A stretch of 64,000 bases of DNA from Flavobacteriaceae bacterium (GTDB taxonomy: Bacteria > Bacteroidota > Bacteroidia > Flavobacteriales > Flavobacteriaceae), in NCBI GenBank assembly GCA_017857815.1, contig JAFMCL010000004.1, positions 42,714 through 106,713 on the forward strand. Direction: 5' to 3'. Positions 1 to 9,807 of the stretch are shown one piece after another. A program made the position numbers and the translations under genes. How positions within the stretch are numbered: the first letter of the stretch is position 1; the number at the start of each line of letters is the position of its first letter. The notes beneath the pieces are model-generated. The model was not told the DNA's origin. It did no database searches and saw nothing but the letters and a program-made list of their open reading frames with translations.

Positions 1-441
1 ACTTTGGCAAAAACGCATCACTTCGGTATCCGACTTTCCCTTGGGGTCAAAATCAGATCCCCCTTTTCCACCTCCCATCGGCAAGGTTGTCAGACTATTT
101 TTAAAAACTTGCTCAAAAGCCAAAAACTTAAGTACGCTAAGGTTCACACTTGGGTGAAAGCGCAACCCTCCTTTATAAGGACCAATTGCAGAGTTCATTT
201 GAACACGGTAACCACGGTTTACTTGAATTTCTTCATTGTCATCTATCCACGCGACGCGAAAAGAGATTACACGTTCAGGTTCGACCATTCTCAACAAAAT
301 GTTTTGGCCATAATAGATATCATTCTTATAAACATAAGGAATTACATGTTCAGCAACCTCAGTAACCGCTTGCATGAATTCTGGCTCATTTTGATTTTTT
401 CGATTGACTTCTTCTAAAAATTGAGTGACTATTTTATCCAT
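1..441 (-). CDS. gdhA: Glutamate dehydrogenase, NADP-type (5' part, cut by window edge)
   Basis: The reverse strand reads open from an ATG at 441 to the window edge, giving the first 147 residues (start [17 protein letters not shown]). It contains the dehydrogenase dimerisation segment with the block [18 protein letters not shown] and then [17 protein letters not shown], whose lysines bind 2-oxoglutarate/glutamate in hexameric GDH (reductive amination of 2-oxoglutarate, EC 1.4.1.4). The family is about 450 residues, so roughly two thirds lie outside the window. NADP preference is inferred from similarity to the short hexameric type. It is transcribed in the same direction as radA, which ends 59 bases upstream of this start. 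Confidence 0.93.
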   Translation of the reverse strand, partial: MDKIVTQFLEEVNRKNQNEPEFMQAVTEVAEHVIPYVYKNDIYYGQNILLRMVEPERVISFRVAWIDDNEEIQVNRGYRVQMNSAIGPYKGGLRFHPSVNLSVLKFLAFEQVFKNSLTTLPMGGGKGGSDFDPKGKSDTEVMRFCQS

Positions 442-500
442 ATTGATGACATTTTTTATTTTATTAAAGTATACATTTAATTCTTTATAAAAAATAAATG

Positions 501-1859
501 TTAACCGAAAAGATAAGTAATTAACTCTTCAATTTTACCTAAACGAACAATCTTGATGGTCTGATTCGTATCACTGATTTTCGTAAATTTTGATATGATT
601 ATTGTATCAAAGCCTAGTTTTGAAGCCTCCTGAATTCTTTGCTCTGCTTTAGGAATGGGCCTTATTTCTCCTGACAAACCAACTTCAGCTGCAAAACAAT
701 AGTTTTGTGAAACCTCTATGTCGTGGTGACTTGATAGAATTGCAGATATAACGGCTAAATCAATGGCAGGGTCTTCAATCGAAATTCCTCCTGTGATGTT
801 GATAAAAACATCTTTTGCTCCTAATGCAAATCCGGCTCTTTTTTCAAGAACCGCTAAAAGCATGTTGAGTCTTTTTGTGTTAAAACCCGTGCTTGTTCGC
901 TGTGGAGTTCCATAAACAGCAGAGCTTACTAAAGCCTGAACCTCTATCATCAGGGGTCGAACTCCTTCGATGGTTGCTGCTATTGCATGGCCGCTCAGGT
1001 TTTGATCTTTTTCGGAGATTAACAGTTCGCTTGGGTTTACAACTGGACGAAGTCCTTTTGACTGCATTTCATAAATTCCGATTTCAGAAGTTGCCCCAAA
1101 ACGATTTTTTTGAGTTCTCAGAATGCGATACATGTGATTTCTGTCCCCTTCAAATTGAAGTACAACATCTACCATGTGTTCTAATATTTTAGGGCCAGCA
1201 ATTTGCCCATCCTTAGTTATGTGACCTACTAGAAAAACAGGGACATGGGTTTCTTTTGCAAACCGAATAAATTCTGCGGTACATTCTTTTATTTGAGAAA
1301 CGCTTCCTGGACTACTGTCGATATAATCGGTGTGCAGGGTTTGAACCGAATCAATAATGATCAATTCAGGCGCTAATTTTTCTATTTGAGCAAAAATATT
1401 TTGGGTGCGGGTTTCACTTAAAACAAAGCATTCTTCAGAGGCCGAATTCATTCGATCTGCACGAAGCTTTATTTGTTTTTGACTTTCTTCCCCTGAGACG
1501 TATAGCACTTTGCAATTTACAAGCATTGCAATTTGAAGAAGGAGTGTCGATTTTCCAATACCAGGCTCTCCTCCTAACAACATTAATGCACCGGGAACGA
1601 TTCCACCCCCTAGCACGCGATTGAGTTCACCATCTCTAGTATCCATTCTCGACTCTACAGTCGTCAGAATTTCGTTAACTTTTATGGGTGTTGAGGTTCT
1701 GGGAGTTTTGGTATCGGTTTTCCAGTCTTTTTTATCTGCCTTTTCAACAATCTCTTCTATTAACGTATTCCACTGCTTGCATGCGTTACATTGTCCTTGC
1801 CATTTGGTATGTTGAGAGCCACAACTTTGACAGAAAAAGGAAGTTTTAATTTTACTCAT
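501..1859 (-). CDS. radA: DNA repair protein RadA (Sms)
   Basis: 452 residues, normal for RadA. An N-terminal C4 zinc finger (C10, C13, C24, C27) is followed by a RecA-like ATPase with Walker [11 protein letters not shown] at 96-105, the RadA signature KNRFG at 251-255, and a C-terminal Lon-protease-like domain. RadA is a hexameric DNA helicase that drives branch migration during homologous recombination. It is the last gene of a leftward run panC-panD-membrane protein-radA; the gene upstream ends about 30 bases before this start. The recombination role is from family knowledge; all family motifs are intact. Confidence 0.97.
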   Translation of the reverse strand: MSKIKTSFFCQSCGSQHTKWQGQCNACKQWNTLIEEIVEKADKKDWKTDTKTPRTSTPIKVNEILTTVESRMDTRDGELNRVLGGGIVPGALMLLGGEPGIGKSTLLLQIAMLVNCKVLYVSGEESQKQIKLRADRMNSASEECFVLSETRTQNIFAQIEKLAPELIIIDSVQTLHTDYIDSSPGSVSQIKECTAEFIRFAKETHVPVFLVGHITKDGQIAGPKILEHMVDVVLQFEGDRNHMYRILRTQKNRFGATSEIGIYEMQSKGLRPVVNPSELLISEKDQNLSGHAIAATIEGVRPLMIEVQALVSSAVYGTPQRTSTGFNTKRLNMLLAVLEKRAGFALGAKDVFINITGGISIEDPAIDLAVISAILSSHHDIEVSQNYCFAAEVGLSGEIRPIPKAEQRIQEASKLGFDTIIISKFTKISDTNQTIKIVRLGKIEELITYLFG

Positions 1860-1890
1860 TTGTTAATATAAAATAGACTTGTATCGCTTT

Positions 1891-2853
1891 TTATTTAGAG
1901 CGATTAACCAAAGGTAAAGCAAAAAAGGCAAGGCTACCAAAAAGAACAACCATTACCGTTTGAGAGGTCCACATGATCCATCCAAAAGCCAAACTTGATT
2001 CTTTTGAAATCCCATAGGCAATCAATACTAAGGATACAGAGAAGGGATAAATTCCAACGCCGCCATTGGTTGCAGAAATTGCCAACGCGCCAACTACAAA
2101 GGCAGCAATTAGGCATTCAAGCCCAAGTGAAGCCGTCTCAGGAATTGAAAATTTAATGATGTAAAACATTGCGAGATACATCAGCCAAATAAAAAGAGTA
2201 TGTCCAATAAAAGCCCATTTATGTTCCATCTTCTTGAGGGAAATAATCCCTTCCCAAAGGCCGGCAAAAAATAAGCGAACTTTGTTTAAAAAGCGGTTGT
2301 TTGATTGATTGATAAATTTTCTTAAAACAAGGGACAAAACAACTCCGCTCACAATTATTATAATTATCTGAACAGGATTAATCGATTTTTTGGCTATGAT
2401 ATCCCAAATCAAATCAAACTGAAGAATCAGTGCCAAAGAGACAAAACACAAAAGAATAACAAGGTCTACCAGTCTTTCGGCAATTACTGTTCCAAAACCT
2501 TTTTGAAAAGGAATGTTTTCAAATCGATCCATTACTGTGGCCCTAAAAAGCTCTCCAGATCTGGGAATACCAAGATTAGAAACATAGCCAATTAGTACAG
2601 CAAGTACCGAATTTATTAATCGCGGGCTGTAGCCCAAAGGTGCGAGTAGAAACTGCCATCGGTATGCTCTTGAAATGTGACTGAGGGCTCCAAAGACGGC
2701 TGACAAAAGCACAAAGCTATAATCGGCATTTTTGATGTGTAAAAAAATATTTTTACGATCTACGGTAGTGGTGTTGTTGTAGCTGAGGTAAATAAAAAAA
2801 ATCCCGATCCCAAGTGGTATAATTATTTTCGAGATCGAAGCGAGTTTTTTCAA
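1891..2853 (-). CDS. Flippase-like integral membrane protein (LPG synthase TM / UPF0104 type)
   Basis: 320 residues with about eight hydrophobic segments, the first at roughly 10-25. The segment around residues 98-130 (RSGELFRATVMDRFENIPF and then AERLVDL) matches the family pattern GE-hR-...-eR-hhD seen in lysylphosphatidylglycerol synthase transmembrane regions and related flippase-like proteins. The soluble aminoacyl-transfer domain of MprF is absent, so it is unlikely to synthesise lysyl-PG alone; a lipid-translocating role is only an inference. Its start is 3 bases after the stop of panD, so the two are probably cotranscribed. Position next to panCD may be conserved in flavobacteria, but function cannot be read from it. 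Confidence 0.75.
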   Translation of the reverse strand: MKKLASISKIIIPLGIGIFFIYLSYNNTTTVDRKNIFLHIKNADYSFVLLSAVFGALSHISRAYRWQFLLAPLGYSPRLINSVLAVLIGYVSNLGIPRSGELFRATVMDRFENIPFQKGFGTVIAERLVDLVILLCFVSLALILQFDLIWDIIAKKSINPVQIIIIIVSGVVLSLVLRKFINQSNNRFLNKVRLFFAGLWEGIISLKKMEHKWAFIGHTLFIWLMYLAMFYIIKFSIPETASLGLECLIAAFVVGALAISATNGGVGIYPFSVSLVLIAYGISKESSLAFGWIMWTSQTVMVVLFGSLAFFALPLVNRSK

Positions 2854-2856
2854 AAT

Positions 2857-3207
2857 TTATTTTAAACGATTTGTGTTTTCGTTAGGAAAGATCATGGTTG
2901 GTTTAAAAACTTTTGCTTCTTCAACCTCCATCTGCGCATAACTTAAAATAATCACGATGTCTCCTTTTTGAACTTTTCTTGCAGCGGGTCCATTCAAAGT
3001 AACTTCTCCAGATCCCCTCTCTCCTTCAATGATGTAGGTTTCTAATCGCTCTCCGTTATTTATGTTAACGACCTGAACTTTTTCACCCACCAGAAAATTA
3101 GCTGCCTCAATTAGATCTCTATCAATGGTGATACTGCCAATATAATTTAAATCGGCATGAGTAACCTTAACTCGGTGAATTTTAGATTTTAATACTTCTA
3201 CTAACAT
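2857..3207 (-). CDS. panD: Aspartate 1-decarboxylase
   Basis: 116 residues, full length for PanD. The self-processing site Gly24-Ser25 lies in the context NYIGSITID; cleavage there makes the pyruvoyl cofactor on Ser25. The enzyme decarboxylates L-aspartate to beta-alanine, one of the two substrates of pantothenate synthetase, whose gene lies 17 bases upstream on the same strand. The conserved block [19 protein letters not shown] near residues 62-80 supports the assignment. The cytoplasmic pathway is pantothenate/coenzyme A synthesis. Confidence 0.97.
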   Translation of the reverse strand: MLVEVLKSKIHRVKVTHADLNYIGSITIDRDLIEAANFLVGEKVQVVNINNGERLETYIIEGERGSGEVTLNGPAARKVQKGDIVIILSYAQMEVEEAKVFKPTMIFPNENTNRLK

Positions 3208-3224
3208 GTAGCAAATGTATGAAT

Positions 3225-4064
3225 TTAAGCCAAATCTAAATTATCTATTAACCTTATTTTTCCCAAGCGAACCGCTATAAAAGCTCTTCCTTCACGCGCC
3301 TTGTCTTGATCACTGATTTCGAGGAGTGTTTTGGAGTCGGCAATTACAAAATAGTCCAATTCGAGTTGAGAGTGCTCCACAAAAAACGCATTGATAAATG
3401 ATTTTAAGACAGAATATTTTTTATTCTTCGACATTTCTTTTACCTCCAATAATGCTTTAAAAACCAACGGGGCAATTTTTCTTTCCGCTGGGGTTAGATG
3501 TTTATTTCTGGAACTCATCGCCAATCCATCAACTTCTCGAACGATAGGACAACCTATGATTTCAGTGTTTAAGTTTAATTTTTCTGCGAGCTGTAAAATA
3601 ATTTGAAGCTGCTGGTAATCTTTCTGACCAAAATAAGCCTTTGTAGGCTTGAAGGTTTCAAGAAAAAACTTAACAATAGTTGCAACTCCTTGAAAGTGAT
3701 TTTTCCGTTTACTCCCTTCCATTACTTGGTCAAGATCACTCAAATCGAACGTTTCGGTTAGTGCATTTTGGCCGTAAATATCATTTGTTTTGGGGACGTA
3801 GACATATGTTTTCGAATCTATTGAAGCAATCGCTTTAAGATCTTCGACCAGTGTTTTAGGATAGTTTATCAAATCCGAAGCCTCTTCAAACTGGGTGGGA
3901 TTTACAAAAATACTGATCAATACCCTTTGGTTTTCTTGCGCTGCTCTTCTGATTAAAGACAAATGTCCTTCGTGCAGTGCGCCCATTGTGGGAACCATTC
4001 CGATAGAACCAACTCCCTCGTTAAGAACCTTTTTAAGAGATTCATACGAATCAAAGACTTCCAT
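3225..4064 (-). CDS. panC: Pantothenate synthetase (pantoate-beta-alanine ligase)
   Basis: 279 residues, typical length. The nucleotide-binding block [16 protein letters not shown] (about 23-38) carries the HxGH pair H31/H34, and MSSRNKHLT (near residue 180) is the second adenylate-binding loop. The enzyme joins pantoate and beta-alanine with ATP in coenzyme A synthesis. It is the first gene of the leftward panC-panD operon and is divergent from the GT5-like gene at 4166, with a 101-base spacer. No panB or panE is visible in the window. Confidence 0.97.
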   Translation of the reverse strand: MEVFDSYESLKKVLNEGVGSIGMVPTMGALHEGHLSLIRRAAQENQRVLISIFVNPTQFEEASDLINYPKTLVEDLKAIASIDSKTYVYVPKTNDIYGQNALTETFDLSDLDQVMEGSKRKNHFQGVATIVKFFLETFKPTKAYFGQKDYQQLQIILQLAEKLNLNTEIIGCPIVREVDGLAMSSRNKHLTPAERKIAPLVFKALLEVKEMSKNKKYSVLKSFINAFFVEHSQLELDYFVIADSKTLLEISDQDKAREGRAFIAVRLGKIRLIDNLDLA

Positions 4065-4123
4065 TTAATAAAAGATTATTGGGGGTAAATATACAGAATT
4101 CCGCTTATTCCGTTTAATTTTTG

Positions 4124-4131
4124 TAATTTTG
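4124..4131 (+). promoter_or_regulatory. Candidate -7 promoter box TAATTTTG
   Basis: The octamer TAATTTTG fits the Bacteroidota sigma-A -7 consensus TAnnTTTG and ends 34 bases before the start of the GT5-like gene at 4166. No clear -33 TTTG is seen at the usual spacing, so this is only a partial match. Confidence 0.4.
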
Positions 4132-4165
4132 CCAAACTTTTAAGCCCTTCAATAATAGATATTTT

Positions 4166-4969
4166 ATGAAAGAGAAAAGAGTTCTGAACATTTCATCCGA
4201 AGTAGTACCATACCTTCCCCAGACGAATCAGGCCGTGAATTCATTTCAGATTCCTAAGAATATTAATGACCACGGAGGGCAAACAAGGATATTTATGCCG
4301 CGTTATGGTTTGATAAACGAAAGAAGGCATCAACTCCACGAAGTGATAAGATTGTCGGGAATGAATTTGGTTGTCAATGACGTTGATATGCCGCTAATCA
4401 TCAAAGTTGCTTCGATTCCTAAGGAAAGAATGCAAGTCTATTTTATAGACAATGAGGAGTATTTCAAAAGACGAGCTGTTTTACGGGACGAAAAAGATGT
4501 GCTATTTGCTGACAATGACGAGCGAATGATTTTCTTTACCAAGGGTGTCATCGAGACAGTTAAAAAATTAAATTGGTCTCCAGATGTTATTCATCTTCAC
4601 GGATGGTTTACCTCTTTATTTCCAGTATACTTAAAAACTTATTATAAGGATGAGCCTATTTTTGCGGATTGTAAAATCGTATCCTCCGTATATGCCAAAG
4701 ATTTTGAAGGCGTATTCTCAGAGGATTTCCACAAGAAAGTTGCATTTGATGAAATTCCTGATAAAGAAATAACACTTCTGAAGAATGCAAATTTTGAAAA
4801 CTTAACCCAATTGAGTTTAAATTATTCTGACGGATACGTTATCGCTGATGCTGAAACTCCCGAAGAAATTGAAAAGAGTTCGGCTGCTGAAAAAATCCCT
4901 GGGTTAAGCTTCGAGGAAACTCAGCAAAAAGATGCACTTATTAATTTTTATTCTCAAAATATTATCTGA
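4166..4969 (+). CDS. Glycogen/starch synthase-like protein, GT5 N-terminal domain only
   Basis: 267 residues resembling only the N-terminal Rossmann half of GT5 glycogen synthase (normally about 470-500 residues). Seen: the opening strand VLNISSEVVPYLPQ, the GGQTRIFMPRYG segment and the VIHLHGWFTSLFPVY segment. The ADP-glucose-binding KTGGL motif that should follow SSEVVPY is replaced by QTNQA, and the C-terminal GT-B domain is absent. It is therefore unlikely to make glycogen as a conventional enzyme; a regulatory or binding role is possible. It overlaps the longest reading of the following DUF4270 gene, which starts 8 bases after its stop, suggesting cotranscription. Confidence 0.75.
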   Translation: MKEKRVLNISSEVVPYLPQTNQAVNSFQIPKNINDHGGQTRIFMPRYGLINERRHQLHEVIRLSGMNLVVNDVDMPLIIKVASIPKERMQVYFIDNEEYFKRRAVLRDEKDVLFADNDERMIFFTKGVIETVKKLNWSPDVIHLHGWFTSLFPVYLKTYYKDEPIFADCKIVSSVYAKDFEGVFSEDFHKKVAFDEIPDKEITLLKNANFENLTQLSLNYSDGYVIADAETPEEIEKSSAAEKIPGLSFEETQQKDALINFYSQNII

Positions 4970-4976
4970 TTTAAGA

Positions 4977-6791
4977 ATGAATTTCAGTAGACTCCCCCAA
5001 CAATTTATTGGTATAGTTTTCTTTTTTTTCACATTGATTTCTTGCGATAGCGACTTCCAAAGTGTGGGTGTCGAGATTTTTAAAGAAATGTCTTTTGAAA
5101 CTAAAAAGACTAAAATTCCGGTGTATACTCATCAAAAGAAAGTTGATTTATTTCAAACCAACGGTTTGCCATTGGCGCAGTTAGGTAAAATTCGACACCC
5201 TGTTTTTGGTAATTCTGAAGCAAGTATTACGGCTCAGTTAACAATTGGGAATGATCCTACTTTTGGAGTTTACGCTCAGGAAACTGAATTGGCAGGAGAT
5301 GACACGAACCCTGCAATAATAAACGAAAACGAAACGGTGACTGAGGTTTTTCTTGAAATTCCTTTTTTCACAAATCAAATTGATACTGATCGAGATGGCG
5401 TATTGGATGCCCTAGATGCTGACCCAGATGATGTTGAAAGTGATAGTGACGGAGACGGTGTTCTTGATTATATTGAAACTCAATCCAATACAAACCCATT
5501 AAGTAGTGATAGTGACGGCGATGGAATTTTGGATGATGTTGATTTAGACAACTCAACCTACGATTCACAAAACAGTGTATACCAAATAGATTCTATCTAT
5601 GGAAACAGGGAGGCAACGTTTAATATTAAAGTTTATGAGTTGACTTATTTTATCTCAGCTTTGGATCCTGATAATAATTTTGAAACTTATAAAAGTTATT
5701 ACTCCAACACGGATTATTTTGAACAAGGGTTTTTCGGCGATAAAATACACGATGACACCTACAAGCTTAATTTTGATGAGTTGAGGTTTAATTTCGAGGA
5801 AGATGTTCCAGAAACTGAAGATGTCGACGAAACAGAGCTTGTCGAAACAAGGCTTTCACCTAGAATTAGAATTCCTTTAGATGCTAGTTTTTTTCAAACA
5901 AAGGTTATAGATCAAGAAGGGGAAAGCGTTTTGAAAAACGCCGATAACTTTGCGAGACACCTAAAGGGAATCATCATTCAAACGGATGACTTTTCGGATG
6001 ATTTATACATGCTGTTGGACATCAATCAAGCCATAATTAGAATGACTTACAGCTATGACTCTTATAATGCGGAGAGCACCGAAGAGAGTAAGATTGAGAA
6101 AGCGTCAAAGACGACGACGATTAATTTAGGTACAAAAATAAACACCCTCAAGAACAGTAGTTTTGATCCTGCCATTACTCAAGAATTACAAAATGATTTA
6201 AATGGAGTTTCTTCTGAACGCATCTATCTTGATGGATCTGGATTGCACGCAACGATCAACCTTTTTAACAATAGTGATGAAGAGACAACGCTTTTAGAAG
6301 AGCTTAGAGAAAAAGAATGGCTAATCAACGAAGCCAATCTAATTTTCTATGTAGACCAGTCTAAATACTCAAATACGGATTCTTTAATAGCTGATAGAGT
6401 TTTTCTTTATAACTATAAGGACAAGATGCCTCTTTCGGATTTTTATAGGGATAACACAACAAATACTAGCACAAAAAATGGAGATAAATCCATCTTCGGC
6501 GGATTACTAGAATACGACGAGAACAATCTTCCCTATCGATATAAGTTTAAGATTACGGACCACATTAACCGTGTTGTTAGAAAAGATTCCACCAATGTAG
6601 AACTGGGGCTCGTGGTGAATTCTCATGTTGACAATATCTCCAATCTAAATGCAAAAACCTCAGAGCTGAAGAATATCCTGTACCCTATGGCTTCAATTTT
6701 GAATCCTTTCGGAATTGTACTTCATGGATCTGAATCTAAAGACAATGAGGCGAATAAATTGGAGCTCGAAGTCTTTTATACCGAATTCTAA
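4977..6791 (+). CDS. DUF4270 lipoprotein with thrombospondin-3-like calcium repeats
   Basis: 604 residues from the ATG at 4977. A longer in-frame start exists at 4932, but only the ATG at 4977 gives a clean lipoprotein signal (hydrophobic stretch ending LISC, Cys23) and avoids deep overlap with the GT5-like gene. Residues about 136-193 contain repeated D-rich motifs such as DSDGDGVLD and DSDGDGILD, typical of type-3 thrombospondin calcium-binding repeats. The remainder matches the Bacteroidota DUF4270 family in length and composition (many Asp/Glu/Asn, beta-rich). Probably exported and lipid-anchored to the envelope; molecular function unknown. Confidence 0.8.
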   Translation: MNFSRLPQQFIGIVFFFFTLISCDSDFQSVGVEIFKEMSFETKKTKIPVYTHQKKVDLFQTNGLPLAQLGKIRHPVFGNSEASITAQLTIGNDPTFGVYAQETELAGDDTNPAIINENETVTEVFLEIPFFTNQIDTDRDGVLDALDADPDDVESDSDGDGVLDYIETQSNTNPLSSDSDGDGILDDVDLDNSTYDSQNSVYQIDSIYGNREATFNIKVYELTYFISALDPDNNFETYKSYYSNTDYFEQGFFGDKIHDDTYKLNFDELRFNFEEDVPETEDVDETELVETRLSPRIRIPLDASFFQTKVIDQEGESVLKNADNFARHLKGIIIQTDDFSDDLYMLLDINQAIIRMTYSYDSYNAESTEESKIEKASKTTTINLGTKINTLKNSSFDPAITQELQNDLNGVSSERIYLDGSGLHATINLFNNSDEETTLLEELREKEWLINEANLIFYVDQSKYSNTDSLIADRVFLYNYKDKMPLSDFYRDNTTNTSTKNGDKSIFGGLLEYDENNLPYRYKFKITDHINRVVRKDSTNVELGLVVNSHVDNISNLNAKTSELKNILYPMASILNPFGIVLHGSESKDNEANKLELEVFYTEF

Positions 6792-6803
6792 AACGCAACT
6801 GTT

Positions 6804-7769
6804 CTAATTTACTTTTTTCGAAATTGCTTTCACGATCAAAGCAGCATGATCTCTGGAGTTTTCTATAAACCATTTGTTGGTTTTAAGACCACCGCAAACC
6901 ACTCCAGCCAAATACACGCCCTTGACATTCGACTGCATGCTCATTGAATCATAAACAGGCGTTCTGAAAGTGTCTTCCTGAAATCCTACCCCTAAGGACT
7001 CTAGTAGTTGAAAATTTGGTTGATATCCTGTCATGGCCAAAACAAAATCATTGTCGATGGTTTGCTCTCCTTTAGGCGTTCTAAATTTAACTTCGTTGGG
7101 TGTTATTTCAGTAATAGAGGAGTTAAAGTGCGCTTTAATACTGCCTTCTTCGATTCGATTTACAATGTCGGGACGTGCCCAGTATTTTACATTATCCCCA
7201 ATTTTAGGTTCTCGGATAATCATCGTCACACTTTTAGCACCTTTTCGGTAGGTTTCTAGTGCGGCATCTACAGCAGAATTTGCAGACCCAACGATTACCA
7301 GATTCATCCCAAAAAATGGATGTGGTTCTCTATAATAGTGTAAAACTTTTGAAAGGGATTCTCCTGGAACATTAAGCAAAAAAGGCCGGTCGTAAAAGCC
7401 AGTCGCTACGACTACGTTCTTTGCCTTGTAACTGCCCTTGGAGGTTGCAATCGAAAATCCGTCAACATCTTTTTCAATCACATTTATCTCCTCGTATAAT
7501 TTGAGCTTAAGCTTCCAGTGAGAAGTTACCCTTCGGTAATATTCGAGAGACTCTGCCCTTGTTGGCTTGGGGTTGTTTGAAATAAAAGGAACCTCTCCAA
7601 TTTCTAGTCGATCTGAAGTAGAAAAAAAAGTCATGTTCAAGGGGTAGTTGTAAAGCGAATTAACCAAAGCGCCTTTATCAAAAATCAAATAGCTTAAACC
7701 GCCTTTCTGAGCTTCAATTCCACAAGCCAGTCCGATAGGACCAGCCCCAATTATTATAAGGTCTTTCAT
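6804..7769 (-). CDS. ypdA: YpdA-family FAD-dependent disulfide reductase
   Basis: 321 residues. N-terminal FAD-binding motif GAGPIGLACG at 8-17 and a second dinucleotide-binding motif VGSANSAVDAALE near 155-170, with thioredoxin-reductase-like topology but no CxxC redox pair in the usual place. This matches the YpdA (putative bacillithiol disulfide reductase) family. In Firmicutes YpdA reduces oxidised bacillithiol with NADPH; whether this organism makes bacillithiol cannot be told from the window. The gene is convergent with the DUF4270 gene (12 bases apart) and appears monocistronic. Confidence 0.82.
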   Translation of the reverse strand: MKDLIIIGAGPIGLACGIEAQKGGLSYLIFDKGALVNSLYNYPLNMTFFSTSDRLEIGEVPFISNNPKPTRAESLEYYRRVTSHWKLKLKLYEEINVIEKDVDGFSIATSKGSYKAKNVVVATGFYDRPFLLNVPGESLSKVLHYYREPHPFFGMNLVIVGSANSAVDAALETYRKGAKSVTMIIREPKIGDNVKYWARPDIVNRIEEGSIKAHFNSSITEITPNEVKFRTPKGEQTIDNDFVLAMTGYQPNFQLLESLGVGFQEDTFRTPVYDSMSMQSNVKGVYLAGVVCGGLKTNKWFIENSRDHAALIVKAISKKVN

Positions 7770-7938
7770 TTTTTTCTTGTTTACATTACTAATTTACAAC
7801 TAATGCGAGGATTTGCAATATAATAATGATTAGCTATTATTAAAACCAATTTAATCATTTTTTGTTATTAATATCACATTTTTAGCATAATTAAGATGCT
7901 TTCAGGCTATAAATAATTACCTTTATAAGTAAAAACTA

Positions 7939-8979
7939 TTATTTTATATAAAATGATAGATATTGCCTAACTTTTAAACACAGGTAACACACTGCGATCA
8001 ATGATACTGATACTATCAAAGAAAAATAGAATAAGGTAAACAGGAACAAAAATAGCCACCAAATTATCAAAAGAAGGATTCCTGCGGTAAATTTTAAAGA
8101 ACTATAGAAAACAATATCAGTAAAAAGACCCAATATTATTTTTAAAATAAAAAGCGGAGGAAAGTTGGGAACAGAAAAAGTTACAATAAAGAATCTTAGG
8201 AGTTGTTGATTCTTGAATTTTTTTTTAGGATCGAGTATATTCTTATCGATTCCATTTCTCAAATCATTAAAATCTAGCAGGGTATTTTTTCGATGAATTA
8301 GCTTCTTTTTTTCAGAATAATTTGAATCTTTATTTGGCAACCAAAGGCATTTCTTCATACCTATTTCCAGATCATTCTTAATTTTGTTGAGGGTCTCAGG
8401 TTTGGAAATACCTCCGATTAAATATTTATGAACTCTTATCGGCTCTCCAAAAACCATGTGAAGATCACATCGGGGTTTCTGATGGTGCCCATAGTTGATC
8501 CCTAAAGGCATGAGATAGATCGGAACTTCATTCGATTCAAGTTGCGATTCGTATGCGAGTCTACTGCTTCCTTTTGAGAGTTTTTGTAAATAATATTCGT
8601 TGTGATGAGCGGCTTCTGAAAAGATCACAATCCATTCCTTTTTGCGCAACAAATCACGACAATTCTTAAAAACAAGCTCGTTTTTTTTTAAACTGGCATA
8701 TCCATTTCGAATTCTATAAACGGGCAGCATCCGAAGGGCGTCAAAAAACCACTGAAAGGAACCGCCAAAGATATCACTTCTTGTTAAAGAAGTCACTTCT
8801 CTAGGTAGGATTGTTCCTACTAAAAGCGCATCTAGAAATGCTCCTTGATGGTTGGGGGAGAAAATTATACCTCCATCTTTGGGGATGTTTTCCAGTCCGT
8901 AAATTTTTATTTTTCTAAAGTAACCTATCGAACCGACTCTAACGATTTTCTTTATAAAATGATAAAATAGTTTTTTCAT
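7939..8979 (-). CDS. PlsC-like 1-acylglycerol-phosphate acyltransferase
   Basis: 346 residues. The acyltransferase block I lies near residues 42-54 (FSPNHQGAFLDALL), with His and Asp separated by five residues instead of the usual four, a spacing familiar from the NHPNSFLD-type subgroup. Block III corresponds to IFSEAAHHNEYYL and block IV to VPIYLMPLGINYG. Two strongly hydrophobic segments occupy the C-terminus (about 260-340). Likely transfers acyl chains to a glycerophospholipid precursor at the inner membrane; the acceptor is not certain. Preceded by a long gene-free region. Confidence 0.75.
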   Translation of the reverse strand: MKKLFYHFIKKIVRVGSIGYFRKIKIYGLENIPKDGGIIFSPNHQGAFLDALLVGTILPREVTSLTRSDIFGGSFQWFFDALRMLPVYRIRNGYASLKKNELVFKNCRDLLRKKEWIVIFSEAAHHNEYYLQKLSKGSSRLAYESQLESNEVPIYLMPLGINYGHHQKPRCDLHMVFGEPIRVHKYLIGGISKPETLNKIKNDLEIGMKKCLWLPNKDSNYSEKKKLIHRKNTLLDFNDLRNGIDKNILDPKKKFKNQQLLRFFIVTFSVPNFPPLFILKIILGLFTDIVFYSSLKFTAGILLLIIWWLFLFLFTLFYFSLIVSVSLIAVCYLCLKVRQYLSFYIK

Positions 8980-9807
8980 TTAGTGTTCGCGAACCCACAG
9001 GTTAAGAGAGCATACTTTATTAGTTTATTCTAATTCCTTCTTCAAAGTAATTAAAAACAGGAACTTCCCCAAAATATTTGAATGAGTATAAAGAAATCAA
9101 GAAGTGTTTAAGAATAAATCACTTTGAAATAGTGGGCGCTTTTAAACAGAAGAAATGTGAGAAACGACCACTTTTATTTATTCAGTGATGTGTTAATGAA
9201 AACGATTATTTTGACCATTTTTTATATGAATACAGTTCCAAATACTTTTCAAACCCCTGGATGAGGAGCATAGAATCCTTAAAAAAGTTATTTTTGAGGG
9301 CAAAAATCTTTGAAATATAATAAAAGACACTATCTTGCTTTTGCGTTTTAATATGTAAACGCCGCTTTTTAGCACAAATTCGTTCATTGAAACACTGATA
9401 AATAGAAGGTTAGCGTGATTCCAATTTTTATTACACGACTTTTATTTACCCTACTTTTTTAATATAGTATCATTATACAGGGGGTATTTACTATAATTAT
9501 AAAAAATTAATTAAGATTTTTAAATCAAAACTGCGATGACCTCTAAGCCATGATTGAGCTTGTTTTTAGCACCAAAAAAAAGTCAAAGTCAAAAAACTAT
9601 AATCACAGATCTGCTTTTGAAAAGCATGAAAAATCAGCTCCACTATTGAGCCACCCGATATAGTGAACCTTGTTAAAATCCTACTGCATAAAAATATTTC
9701 TAGATGATATAAGCTTTGAGCGCATGTCTATTATAAACACCCCCAAATACCTGCCTATCAACTAAACATTCAAACTAAAAAAATCAAAAAACTAAATTTA
9801 ATCAACT
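8980..9807. other. Gene-free region of about 830 bases upstream of a TonB receptor
   Basis: No reading frame here has plausible coding character; the 64-codon minus-strand frame at 9193-9387 has no recognisable motif and no supporting start context. The sequence is AT-rich with A/T runs. The last bases before 9808 (a purine-poor AACTAAATTTAATCAACT leader) look like a flavobacterial 5' untranslated region. No clear TAnnTTTG box or intrinsic terminator was found. It may hold regulatory DNA or an unrecognised RNA. Confidence 0.5.

Noticed and set aside
4..417. Plus-strand frame of 137 codons at the left edge
   Set aside because: It is the antisense shadow of the gdhA fragment, whose reverse-strand reading contains clear GDH motifs.
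4932..4976. Upstream in-frame start for the DUF4270 gene
   Set aside because: It lies inside the GT5-like gene and would bury the lipoprotein signal behind 15 residues; the ATG at 4977 gives a proper signal.
9193..9387. 64-codon minus-strand frame in the long gap
   Set aside because: No family motif and no supported promoter or ribosome-binding context; likely chance.
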